Positions 26,218-34,938 of a stretch of DNA of 64,000 nt are shown piece after piece. The stretch lies in assembly GCA_046293075.1 (NCBI GenBank), contig JBKBPL010000001.1:1-64000 (forward strand), written 5' to 3'. A program made the position numbers and the translations under genes. The notes beneath the pieces are model-generated. The model was not told the DNA's origin. It made no database searches and was given only the letters and a program-made list of their open reading frames with translations. Position 1 is the stretch's first letter, and each line of letters opens with the position of its first letter. The DNA is from Ga0077530 sp046293075 (GTDB lineage: Bacteria; Pseudomonadota; Alphaproteobacteria; Rhizobiales; Hyphomicrobiaceae).

Positions 26218-26263
26218 TGGGCCGTGCGGCTCGCGCTCTCGGGGCCTGCCGGCAGGGCGCGCC

Positions 26264-26292
26264 TCTATAGCAGGTTCCACCACCACTTGGCA
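26264..26292 (-). promoter_or_regulatory. Candidate promoter for the CAT-anticodon tRNA
   Basis: On the minus strand TGCCAA (26287-26292) and TATAGA (26264-26269) are 17 bases apart, about 46 bases before the mature 5' end. The -10 match is good and the -35 match is weak. Confidence 0.35.
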
Positions 26293-26410
26293 CCCCAGGC
26301 ACGCAGCCGGCCGAGGCGACGGATTTCTCGGCCCACGGCGTTTGCCGGCACGCTCCTGCCGCAATGGCCGGCCACAGAGCGTCCGCGCCGGGAAACGAAC
26401 GGAACCAGCC

Positions 26411-27130
26411 ATGAAACCCATCACCGCACTGGCGATCGCGGGCGTCCTCGCGCTCGCCCCCATCCTCGGAGCCGCCCCGATGACCCCTGCCGAAGCCCAG
26501 GAAAAGCAGGCCGGACGCGTCGTCATGGTCGCGGGCCATGGCAGCGTGGAGGCCGCGCCCGATGCCGCGCAGGTCACGACCGGCGTCGTCACGGAGGCGG
26601 CGACCGCGCGCGAGGCGCTGACGGCCAACAGCGCCGCCATGCGCAAGGTGATCGACGGCCTCAAGGCCGCCGGCATCGCCGCCAAGGACATCCAGACGCA
26701 GCAGTTCCAGATCCACCCCCGCTACCGCACCTACAAGGACCGTGACGCGCAGCAGATCGAAGCTTACGTCGTGCGCAATCAGGTGGCGGTCAAGGTCCGC
26801 GAGATCGCGCGTCTCGGCGACATCCTCGACCAGGCCGTGACGCTCGGCGCCAATCAGGCCAGCAGCATCTCGTTCATCGTCTCGGATGCCGAGCGGCGCA
26901 AGGACGAGGCGCGCAGGAAGGCGATCGAGAACGCGACGCACCGTGCGCGCCTGCTCGCGGAGTCGGCCGGCGCGAGGCTCGGTCCCGTGCTGACGATCAA
27001 CGAGGACGTCGCGGGCCCCGCGCTGCCGCGGCCGATGGTGGCGCGCAGCATGGTGGCGGAAAGCGTGCCGATCGAGGCTGGCAGTGAAATGCTCACTGTC
27101 CGCGTCGTGGTGTCGTTCGCGCTCGAGTGA
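26411..27130 (+). CDS. SIMPL (DUF541) domain periplasmic protein
   Basis: A 239-residue exported protein. The signal peptide (MKPITALAIAGVLALAPILG) is cleaved near AEAQE. The SIMPL fold follows, with VMVAGHGSVEAAPDAAQVTTGVV, AAGIAAKDIQTQQFQIHPRY and a C-terminal strand SEMLTVRVVVSFALE. The family includes oxidative-stress proteins such as BP26 of Brucella and YggE; molecular function is unclear. ATG 26411 sits right at the signal peptide. It converges with mgtE, 25 bases apart. Confidence 0.92.
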   Translation: MKPITALAIAGVLALAPILGAAPMTPAEAQEKQAGRVVMVAGHGSVEAAPDAAQVTTGVVTEAATAREALTANSAAMRKVIDGLKAAGIAAKDIQTQQFQIHPRYRTYKDRDAQQIEAYVVRNQVAVKVREIARLGDILDQAVTLGANQASSISFIVSDAERRKDEARRKAIENATHRARLLAESAGARLGPVLTINEDVAGPALPRPMVARSMVAESVPIEAGSEMLTVRVVVSFALE

Positions 27131-27155
27131 TCGTGCAGCGAGGCGGCGGCCTCGC

Positions 27156-28535
27156 CTACAAGAGGACCAACGTCGCCAATCCGAGGAACGCGAAGAAGCC
27201 AACGACATCCGTCGTCGTCGTGACGAACGTGCCGGAGGCGACGGCGGGATCGAACCCTGCACGCTCGAGCGCCAATGGCACGAGGATGCCGGCAATTGCG
27301 GCCGTGAAAAGATTGATGATCATGGCTGCCGCGATGACGACGCCCAGTGTCCCAAGGCCGAACCACAGGAAGACGACCGGGCCCAGGATCGCGGCAAAGG
27401 CGAGCCCATTGATGATCCCGACCGCAGCCTCGCGCAGGATGATGCGCGTCCGGTTGGCCGGGCCGAGGTCCTTCGTCGCGAGCGCGCGCACCGACACGGC
27501 CATGGTCTGTGTGCCGGCGTTTCCGCCCATAGAGGCGACGATCGGCATCAGCACGGCAAGGGCCACCATCTGCTCGATGGAGGCGTCGAACTGCTTGATG
27601 ACCGAGGCGGCCAGGATCGCGGTGCACAGGTTGATCGAGAGCCAAAGGAATCGGCTCCGCACGGTGGCAACAACGGTGTCACCGATGCTCTCGTCGCCGA
27701 CGCCGGCAAGACGGCGGAGGTCCTCATCCGTCTCCTCTTCGATGACTTCGACGATGTCGTCGACGGTGACGACGCCGACGAGGCGCTTGTTGGCGTCGAC
27801 GACGGGGGCGGACTTGAGGTCATAGCGCTCGAACTGGCGCGCCATCTCCTCCTGGTCGAGCGTTGCTGAGACCGTGTGCTGGTCGGCATCCATGATCTTC
27901 TCGACGAGCACCTCGCGCTTCGTGCGCAGAAGGCGCGAGAGGTCGATCGTGCCGATGACGCGGAAGCTCGGATCGACGACGAAGATGTCGGTGAAGGTCT
28001 CGGGCAGGTCGTCCGCCTCGCGCATGTGATCGATCACGCGACCGACCGTCCAGAAGGGCGGCACGGCGACGAAGTCCGTCTGCATGAGACGGCCGGCCGT
28101 CTCTTCCGGATATTCTAGGTTGCGCTCGAGCGCGATGCGGTCGCTCGAGGGCATCTGCGCGAGGACTTCCTGCTGGTCCTCTGCGTCGAGGCTTTCGAGA
28201 ACGTAGGCGGCGTCGTCCGTGTCGAGCTCGGTGACGACGCGGGCCAGAACCTCGTTTGGCAGCGCCTCGGCCAGCTGGTCGCGGACGCTCTCATCGAGCT
28301 CGGACATGACCTCCGGATCGAAGTCATCGCCCAGCATCTGGATCAGACGGACGCGCTCGTCGGGCTCCAGGAGCTCGATGATGTCGGCGAGGTCCGGCGC
28401 CCTGAGCCCGTGGGTCAGCACCCGCACATTCGAAGCCTGGCCTTCCTGCAGCGCCAGGCTGAGGGCCTCAAGCCGGCGCCCGCTCATCGCCTCCTGGTTT
28501 TCGCTCGCCTCGAGTTGAGGCGCTTCCTGGTTCAT
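27156..28535 (-). CDS. mgtE: Magnesium transporter MgtE
   Basis: A 459-residue Mg2+ channel. It has an N-terminal superhelical domain (about 30-135, with LEPDERVRLIQMLGDDF), two CBS domains (about 136-255, FVAVPPFWTVGRVIDHMRE and SAPVVDANKRLVGVVTVDD) and five C-terminal membrane helices with the pore signature GNAGTQTMAVSVRALA. Mg2+ binding to the CBS/N domains gates the channel (family knowledge). The ATG at 28535 begins MNQEAPQLEASENQEA. The next gene is divergent with about 275 bases between. Confidence 0.95.
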   Translation of the reverse strand: MNQEAPQLEASENQEAMSGRRLEALSLALQEGQASNVRVLTHGLRAPDLADIIELLEPDERVRLIQMLGDDFDPEVMSELDESVRDQLAEALPNEVLARVVTELDTDDAAYVLESLDAEDQQEVLAQMPSSDRIALERNLEYPEETAGRLMQTDFVAVPPFWTVGRVIDHMREADDLPETFTDIFVVDPSFRVIGTIDLSRLLRTKREVLVEKIMDADQHTVSATLDQEEMARQFERYDLKSAPVVDANKRLVGVVTVDDIVEVIEEETDEDLRRLAGVGDESIGDTVVATVRSRFLWLSINLCTAILAASVIKQFDASIEQMVALAVLMPIVASMGGNAGTQTMAVSVRALATKDLGPANRTRIILREAAVGIINGLAFAAILGPVVFLWFGLGTLGVVIAAAMIINLFTAAIAGILVPLALERAGFDPAVASGTFVTTTTDVVGFFAFLGLATLVLL

Positions 28536-28812
28536 GAACGGTGGTCTCGCATATTCCCCCGGGGTAGCTCGCTTCGGCTTGCTCTTCGGCCCGAGCGCAT
28601 AGCATGGTGCGGCGACGATGGCCTAGTGTCCCGATCGCGACGTTCGTCACAATCTGCAGCGTGCTCTCGAACGAACTTCGCGATCGAAAGGACACGAGCA
28701 AGTCTATGTTTCTCGTGTGGTTCAGATTCCGAAGTCCGCCTCCGACACCTTCCGCGACGTGGCGGCGGACTTCGCAATCACCACAGTAGTGTATCTTGGT
28801 CGGAGACGGATG

Positions 28813-29868
28813 ATGTCGCAGCCGCGCCGGCTCGTGTTCGCCAGCTCAGTGGATTATGCGCGCCATACGGGCGGCTACGTCTACAACAGGCGGCTCATGG
28901 GGGAACTTGCCGCGCGGGGCTGGGACGTCACACCGCTCGACCTGCCCGCAGGATTTCCGCGGCCTGATGGGGCGGCTCGCGCACAGTCGGCGAAGCTCCT
29001 GGCGACCCTGCCGGATGGCACGCTGGTCGTGGCGGATCAGATCTGCTTCTCGCCGCTTGCAGGAACCCTGGCGCATGAAGCGGCACGTCTGCGCCTTGTG
29101 ATGCTTTTCCATCACCCGATCGCCATGGAGGAAGGCCTGCGTCCGGATGAGCGGGCGCACTTCATGGCGGCAGAGCGGGCGGCGCTGGCGGCGTGCCGGC
29201 TTGTGATCGTTTCGTCCCGAATGACGGCGCAGTCGCTCGCCGCCGAGTACGGCGTGCCGCCTGCGCAGGTCGTGGTGGCGCTGCCGGGGATCGATCGCCG
29301 CGACGCCGGCGAGCCGCGAGAGGGGGACGTGCCGCGGCTGCTGTCGGTCGGCGCGGTCATCCCGCGCAAGGGTTACGACGTCCTGATCGAGGCGCTGGCC
29401 GGGCTCCTGCACATGCCGTGGAGGCTTGACGTCGTCGGCGATCTCGACCGTGCGCCGGACTATGCGGCGGCGCTTCGCGCGCGCATCCGCCGGGCGGGGC
29501 TGGACGCGCGCGTGCAATTGGCGGGCGGTCTGCCGCAAGCCGATCTCGAGGCGTGTTGGGGGGCGGCCCAGGTGTATGTCGCGGCATCGATGCACGAAGG
29601 CTACGGCATGGCGGTCGCGGAGGCGATCGCGCGCGGCCTGCCGGTGGTGACGACGGGCGCGGGCGCAGTCGGCGACTGGCTCGATCCCGCGGCGGCGCTG
29701 ATTGTGCCGGAGCGTTCCGCAGCGGCATTACGTGCGGCGCTGGCGCGTGTGCTTTCCGAGGCCGAGCTGCGGGCACGCCTGCGGTCGGCGGCGTTGGCTC
29801 AGGCGGCGCGCTTCCCAAGCTGGGCCGATACCGCGGCGGCTGTGGACAGTCGCCTCGCCGCACGCTGA
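28813..29868 (+). CDS. Glycosyltransferase family 4-type (GT-B fold)
   Basis: A 351-residue GT-B glycosyltransferase. The N-terminal domain has DYARHTGGYVYNRRLMGELAARG; the C-terminal domain has LLSVGAVIPRKGYDVLIEAL and the donor-binding EGYGMAVAEAIARGLPVVTT motif with the E-x7-E pattern. Donor and acceptor are unknown. Starts at 28810 and 28813 are adjacent; GGAGA favours 28813. It stands alone: mgtE is divergent, and the CoA transferase converges 14 bases after its stop. There is no capsule or LPS cluster around it. Confidence 0.9.
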   Translation: MSQPRRLVFASSVDYARHTGGYVYNRRLMGELAARGWDVTPLDLPAGFPRPDGAARAQSAKLLATLPDGTLVVADQICFSPLAGTLAHEAARLRLVMLFHHPIAMEEGLRPDERAHFMAAERAALAACRLVIVSSRMTAQSLAAEYGVPPAQVVVALPGIDRRDAGEPREGDVPRLLSVGAVIPRKGYDVLIEALAGLLHMPWRLDVVGDLDRAPDYAAALRARIRRAGLDARVQLAGGLPQADLEACWGAAQVYVAASMHEGYGMAVAEAIARGLPVVTTGAGAVGDWLDPAAALIVPERSAAALRAALARVLSEAELRARLRSAALAQAARFPSWADTAAAVDSRLAAR

Positions 29869-29882
29869 CGCGCCGACCGCGA

Positions 29883-31079
29883 TCACCCCCCGGCGGCCGC
29901 GATCCGCTTGTCGAGCATGGCTCCGATCTCGGCCTCGCTGTAGCCGAGCTCGGCGAGCAGCCCGCGGGTATCGGCGCCCAGTGATGGCGGGGCGCGATCG
30001 GGCCGGCTCTCGACGCCTCGGAAGATCACAGGCTGACGGAGCGTACGCACGATGCCGGTCTCACCCGCAAACGTCGGCTCGAAGAAGCCGACGGCCTTGA
30101 GGTGCGGATCGTCGAGCAGGCTGTCCGGGGTGTGAACGACGCCGCAGGGGACATCGGCCTTCTCGAAGGCGGCGATCCACTCGGCGCTGGTGCGCGCGCC
30201 GAGCGAGGCGGCGATGATGGCATAGAGCTCATCGGAGCGCTTCGAGCGTTCAGCGTTGTTCGAGAACCAGGGCTCGGCGGCGATGTCCTCGCGGCCGAGC
30301 AGCCCCAGGACGCGCGTCCACTGCGTTTGCGTGTAGGGGAGCAGCGCGATCCAGCCGTCCTTGGTGGCAAAGGGCTTGCGGTTCTGCGACAGCGTGCGGT
30401 GATAGCCCGTGGGGCCATCGGCCGCGAAGCTCGCGCCCATGAGATGCTCGTTGAGCGAGAAGGCGACCATGGCCTCGAACATCGGCATTTCAACAAGCTG
30501 GCCTTGGCCGCCGCTGCGCTCGCGATGGAGCAGGGCGGCGAGCACCGCGTAGACGACGTGGAGCGCGCCGGCTTTGTCGGCGGTCACGGTCGGGTGATAG
30601 GCGGGCGTGCCGTCGCGGCGGTGCGTGAGGCCGGCGAGGCCGGAGCTGGCCTGGATGATGTCGTCGTAGGCGGGCTTGCCCGCGTAGGGGCCGTCGCTGC
30701 CGTAGCCCAGCGCCGCACAATAGACGAGGCGCGGGTTGAGCGCGTGCACCGTCTCCCAGCTGAAGCCGAGGCGGTCGAGCGCATCCTGGCGCATGTTGTG
30801 CACGAGGACGTCGCCGGTCTTGATGAGACGGCGCAGAACCTCCTTGCCTTCCTCCTGCTTGAGGTCGAGCGCGAGGGAGCGCTTGTTGCGATTGTTGTTC
30901 ACGAACACCGCGCCGAGGCCGGGCGCGGTGGTCGGCGGCGTGTAGCGGTTCATGTCGCCGTCGACGGTTTCGATCTTGATCACCTCGGCGCCGAGATCGC
31001 CGAGGAACTGGGTCGCGAAGGGGCCGAGCACGATCGTCGTGATGTCGATGATGCGGAGGCCGGCGAGCAGCGGGTACAT
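29883..31079 (-). CDS. CaiB/BaiF (family III) CoA transferase
   Basis: A 398-residue CoA transferase. The start is MYPLLAGLRIIDITTIVLGP, with the family blocks FATQFLGDLGAEVIKIE, NRNKRSLALDLKQEEGKEVL and LVYCAALGYGSDGPYAGKPAYDDIIQASSG. Enzymes of this family move CoA between carboxylic acids through a glutamyl/aspartyl anhydride. Substrates range from carnitine to oxalate, succinate and mesaconate; nothing here decides which. A GYD-domain gene is divergent and a TPP enzyme gene lies 600 bases on. Confidence 0.93.
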   Translation of the reverse strand: MYPLLAGLRIIDITTIVLGPFATQFLGDLGAEVIKIETVDGDMNRYTPPTTAPGLGAVFVNNNRNKRSLALDLKQEEGKEVLRRLIKTGDVLVHNMRQDALDRLGFSWETVHALNPRLVYCAALGYGSDGPYAGKPAYDDIIQASSGLAGLTHRRDGTPAYHPTVTADKAGALHVVYAVLAALLHRERSGGQGQLVEMPMFEAMVAFSLNEHLMGASFAADGPTGYHRTLSQNRKPFATKDGWIALLPYTQTQWTRVLGLLGREDIAAEPWFSNNAERSKRSDELYAIIAASLGARTSAEWIAAFEKADVPCGVVHTPDSLLDDPHLKAVGFFEPTFAGETGIVRTLRQPVIFRGVESRPDRAPPSLGADTRGLLAELGYSEAEIGAMLDKRIAAAGG

Positions 31080-31299
31080 GGGGGCGGGCGTTCCTTTGGT
31101 CTTATTGCGGGCGCACAGGGCGCCTCGGTCGTGACCCGTTTATGCCGCAGGCGGGCGGGCCGCGCCAGATCGTGCGCTGCAATGCCGAATGCGGGCGGAG
31201 CAGGGAAGGAAGCCCGGATGCCTCCCGCCGATGTGATTAACGCCCCTCGCCTCGGGAGGACTAAGATGAAGGCGCGATGCTCAAACATGGAGGCTGGTC

Positions 31300-31593
31300 A
31301 TGGCTACCTACGTCATGCTTGCGAACTTCACCGATCAAGGCATCCGCAACGTCAAGGACACCGTCAAACGCGCTGAGGCGTTCAAGGAGACGGCCAAGGC
31401 CGCTGGCGTCACCGTCAAGGAGCTGTATTGGACGCTCGGCCAGTACGACATTGTCGCCACGGCGGAAGCCAGCGACGAGATGGCGGTCACGGCACTTGGC
31501 CTGAGCTTGGCCAAGGCCGGGAACGTGCGCACTCAGACGCTGCGTGCGTTCGATGCCAAGGAAATGACCGCGATCCTGGGCAAAGTGAGCTGA
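31300..31593 (+). CDS. GYD domain-containing protein
   Basis: A 97-residue ferredoxin-like-fold protein. It contains the GYD-family pattern TYVMLANFTDQGIRNVKDT, a central LGQYDIVATAEA and SLAKAGNVRTQTLRAF. The family has no firm biochemical role. GGAGG precedes the ATG. It sits between the CoA transferase and the second TPP enzyme, both on the other strand, and converges with the latter. Confidence 0.9.
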   Translation: MATYVMLANFTDQGIRNVKDTVKRAEAFKETAKAAGVTVKELYWTLGQYDIVATAEASDEMAVTALGLSLAKAGNVRTQTLRAFDAKEMTAILGKVS

Positions 31594-31687
31594 TCGCTAC
31601 GACTCGCGGGCGCCAACACTGGCGCACGCCTGTTTGCCGACGAGCGCAGATCGCACTGCGATCCGCGCCGGGCGGACGCCGCCGCTC

Positions 31688-33358
31688 TCAATCCGGCCCT
31701 CGCATCGACCAGCTCGAGGCGCCGCCGCGAACCTTCTTCCTGAAGAAGAACGACCAGGGATCGGGGAACTCGCCCACGGGGATCTCGATCAGCGCCGGGG
31801 CATCGGCTTTGAGTGCTGCTTTGAGCGCGGGGCGCAACGCTTCGGGCGTCGTGACGCGCTCGGCGCGCATCCCGAAACTCTCGGCGAGCTTCACGAAGTC
31901 CGGATTGACGAGATCCGAGGCGATGGTGCGGCCCTCGTAGACCTTCTCTTGAATGCGCTTCACGTTGCCGTAGGCATTGTCGTTGAAGACGAGCGCGACG
32001 ACACCGATCTTGTGCGCCACCGCCGTCGCCATCTCCTGTGCGCCGAACATGAATCCGCCGTCGCCGTGCACGGCGACGACCGCGCGATCAGGCATCGCCA
32101 CCTTGGCACCGAGCGCGGTCGGATAACCCCAGCCGAGCGTGCCCTGGTAGCCCGTCGAAAGGTACGTCCGCGGCCTGTACACGGGATAGAGAAGGCGGCT
32201 CGCGTAGCTGATCTGGGTCAGCTCCTCGATGAGGATGCCGTCTTCGGGCAACTCCGCGCGAATGGCGTCGATCCAGGCCTTCTGCGGCGCGAGGCGCGCA
32301 AACTCGCCGTCCATCTGCGCACGCAGCGCTAGCATTTCCTCGGTGCGGTCGGCCGGCCTGCTGCCGGTGCGCTCGAGCTCGTCCAGCAGCGCCGCCACGC
32401 CTTCGGCCGCATCGGCGACGATGGCGATGTCCGGTGTGCACGTGCGCCCGATGCGCTTGGGATCGATGTCGAGATGGATGACCTTCATCGCATCGTCGCG
32501 GCCCCAGTCGAGCATGTGCTGGAGACGCGAGCCGATACCGATGACGACATCGACGTCCTTCCACAGCGTATGGCCGGCCGGAAAGCGGTGGCTGAACGGG
32601 TTGCGCGCGTCGATGACGCCCTGGCCCGTACGGTATGTGACGACCGGCGCCTGGATGCGTGTTGCGAGCCGCGTCACCTCGGCGCTCGCGCCCTGGGCGC
32701 CACCGCCGGCGAGAATGATCGGCCGCTTGGCGCCGGCCATCACCTTCGCCGCAGCCTTGATCGCGTCAAGGTCAAGCGGCGGCGTCTTCCGTTTGGCCGG
32801 CGTGTCATCGAAGGCGACCTCGGCGGAGGTGCGCCACACGTTCCAGCCGCATTCGAGGCCGACCGGGCCCGGCACGCCGCTCAACAGCTCGTCGAAGGCA
32901 GCGCGGCTCTTCGCCGCGGCATCCTGCGGCCCTTCGATATGACCGGCCCACTTGGTGAGCGTGCGCATGATGCCGAGCTGATCGGGAATTTCGTGCAGGA
33001 AGCCAATGCCCTTGCCGATGTACTGCTCGTAGATCTGGCCGGAGATGGCGAGGACTGGAGCACAGAGCGACTGGGCCGTGGCGAGCGGCGTCGTGGTGTT
33101 GAGGAAGCCTGGCCCCGGCACCACGCAGTAGGCCTGCGGCCTGCCGGTGGCGAGCGCCGCGCCGAGCGCCATGTAGGCGGTGGCCTGCTCGTGGCGGGTG
33201 TGGATGGGCCTCAGCGGCTTCCCCGCGCGGACCAGGGCATCGAAGAAATCGTCGTTCTGAACTCCCGGCAAGCAATAGAGCGTGTCGAGGCCGTTCGCCA
33301 CCATAGTCTTGATCGTGACTTCGGCGGCATTCATGGGGGCGAGATTCTTTGCGGGCAT
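31688..33358 (-). CDS. Thiamine-diphosphate-dependent decarboxylase-type enzyme
   Basis: A 556-residue TPP enzyme with the standard three domains. The catalytic glutamate lies in HTRHEQATAYMALGAA, the middle domain has RPIILAGGGAQGAS, and the cofactor motif is GDGGFMFGAQEMATA followed by FNDNAYGN. It is a paralogue of the enzyme at 15759 but clearly diverged. The C-terminus (WSFFFRKKVRGG) is basic. The ATG at 33358 precedes the first conserved helix; an upstream in-frame start adds only low-complexity residues. Substrate unknown; it is annotated in relatives as acetolactate synthase large-subunit-like. Confidence 0.87.
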   Translation of the reverse strand: MPAKNLAPMNAAEVTIKTMVANGLDTLYCLPGVQNDDFFDALVRAGKPLRPIHTRHEQATAYMALGAALATGRPQAYCVVPGPGFLNTTTPLATAQSLCAPVLAISGQIYEQYIGKGIGFLHEIPDQLGIMRTLTKWAGHIEGPQDAAAKSRAAFDELLSGVPGPVGLECGWNVWRTSAEVAFDDTPAKRKTPPLDLDAIKAAAKVMAGAKRPIILAGGGAQGASAEVTRLATRIQAPVVTYRTGQGVIDARNPFSHRFPAGHTLWKDVDVVIGIGSRLQHMLDWGRDDAMKVIHLDIDPKRIGRTCTPDIAIVADAAEGVAALLDELERTGSRPADRTEEMLALRAQMDGEFARLAPQKAWIDAIRAELPEDGILIEELTQISYASRLLYPVYRPRTYLSTGYQGTLGWGYPTALGAKVAMPDRAVVAVHGDGGFMFGAQEMATAVAHKIGVVALVFNDNAYGNVKRIQEKVYEGRTIASDLVNPDFVKLAESFGMRAERVTTPEALRPALKAALKADAPALIEIPVGEFPDPWSFFFRKKVRGGASSWSMRGPD

Positions 33359-33556
33359 GACCGGCTCCGGAGATGGGCTCTTTTTGTCCTGGCTACCTGA
33401 AGGTGGAGGGCGTGTCACGGGGTTAAGCGGTCGTTCAGGGGCCTATTGCGGCGCACACTGAGCGCCACGCCGGCGCCATCCTTGGTGTGGATATTCTCAT
33501 CTGCTTTCTGCGATAACTACTAGGATCAGATCGGCGAATCGCAGCCAGCTAGGGAA

Positions 33557-34915
33557 ATGATGGCAGTTTGGGGAATGAACAGCGCGCGGTTGGCGCGCGA
33601 CCGGAATGGTGTCGTGAGAGTGGCGTCGTGGCTTCTCGCGGGCGCCATCGCGGCGAGCACTGGGGTTGCCCTCGCACAGCAACCGACCCCGACCATTCCA
33701 GGACTCGTTGTCACCACCACGCCGCCTCCACAGCAGCGCGAGCCCGTGGCGCCGTTGCGTACGGACCCTGCGCCGCCGAAGGCCGAGACCAAGCCCAGGG
33801 CCGCGCCGCGTCCGCGCCGCGAGGCGAGTTCGGCCCCGGCGCGCGGTGCGAACGCCGGCGGTGGCCGTGGCCATGGTATCGTGCTGCTCGTCAATGATGA
33901 GCCGATCACCGGCTACGAGATCGAGCAGCGCGCGACGCTCATGGCTGCCGGCTCGGGCGGCGGGCAGGATCTGCGCGCCAGGGCCGAGGCGCGCTGGAAG
34001 CAGATCATTCAGGATCCAAAGACCAACGAGCGGTTTCAGCAGTACCTGCGCGAAAAGCAGCCGAAGAGCCGCGATGAAGCCGTTGCCCTGCAGAAGCAGT
34101 TCGTCGGCGACCTGCAGCGCAACATGCTGGATCAGCTCCGCAACGAAGCACGGGCGAGCAACGTCCAAAAGTTCCGCGCGGCCGCGCGCGAGGAGCTGAT
34201 TGAAGAAAAGCTGAAGATTCAGGAGGGCAAGCGGCTCAACATCACCGTGAGCGACGACGAGGTTGAGCGCGCCTTCAAGGATATGGCCTCGCGCAACAAG
34301 ATCACCGATGCGCAGTTCGTCGCGCAACTCAAGTCGCAGGGCATCGACCCGTCGACGATCAAGGCGCGCACGCGTGCGGCGCTCGTGTGGCGCGATGTGA
34401 TGCGGCGCAAGTTCGGCCATCAGATCAATGTTACCGACCGCGAGATCGACCGCTTCGTCGAGCAGTCCGCGGATGCGAGCGGTGCGCCCAAGGTCGAAAT
34501 GCAGCTTCATCGGGTGACGCTTGCCGTCCCGGGCCGCATCGACCAGGCGGCACTTGCGCGCCGCCTCGCCGAGGCGGAGCAGCTGCGCAAGCGCTTCAGC
34601 GGCTGTCGCAGTACCCAGGACTTGGTAAAGGGCGTGCCCGACGCCCGTTTCGAGAGCCTCGCCAACCAGGCCGCGGCGTCCATCAGCGAGCCGACGCGGA
34701 GCCTCCTCCTCAATGCGAAGGACGGCGAGATGGTGCCGCCTACCCTTGCCAGCACCGGCGTCGAGCTATATGCCGTGTGCGGGCGCAGGACCGTCAAGGT
34801 GGACGAGGAAAAGCGCCTCAAGGCTCAGCAGGAGCTGACGATGCGCGAGTTCGACGTCGTCTCGCGGCGCCATCTCAGAGATCTCCGTGCCGAGGCCTTG
34901 ATCGAGCAGCGCTGA
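33557..34915 (+). CDS. surA: SurA-type periplasmic chaperone
   Basis: A 452-residue exported protein. The signal peptide ends at about GVALAQQ, followed by a Pro-rich linker (50-110). The SurA N-terminal chaperone domain (about 112-270) begins IVLLVNDEPITGYEIEQRA and includes EELIEEKLKIQEGKRLNI. The C-terminal part has a weak PPIase-like fold without an obvious parvulin signature. It helps outer-membrane proteins fold. pdxA and rsmA follow directly, as in many proteobacteria, but lptD is not upstream here. Confidence 0.88.
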   Translation: MMAVWGMNSARLARDRNGVVRVASWLLAGAIAASTGVALAQQPTPTIPGLVVTTTPPPQQREPVAPLRTDPAPPKAETKPRAAPRPRREASSAPARGANAGGGRGHGIVLLVNDEPITGYEIEQRATLMAAGSGGGQDLRARAEARWKQIIQDPKTNERFQQYLREKQPKSRDEAVALQKQFVGDLQRNMLDQLRNEARASNVQKFRAAAREELIEEKLKIQEGKRLNITVSDDEVERAFKDMASRNKITDAQFVAQLKSQGIDPSTIKARTRAALVWRDVMRRKFGHQINVTDREIDRFVEQSADASGAPKVEMQLHRVTLAVPGRIDQAALARRLAEAEQLRKRFSGCRSTQDLVKGVPDARFESLANQAAASISEPTRSLLLNAKDGEMVPPTLASTGVELYAVCGRRTVKVDEEKRLKAQQELTMREFDVVSRRHLRDLRAEALIEQR

Positions 34916-34938
34916 TCTGAAGGGCCGGGAGCAGGACC

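Noticed and set aside
28536..28812. Mg2+-sensing riboswitch ahead of mgtE
   Set aside because: No M-box-like conserved segments could be recognised in the 275-base divergent region.
29883..33358. Oxalate degradation pair (frc/oxc)
   Set aside because: The TPP enzyme does not show the Oxc-like N-terminus and the two genes are separated by an opposite-strand GYD gene.
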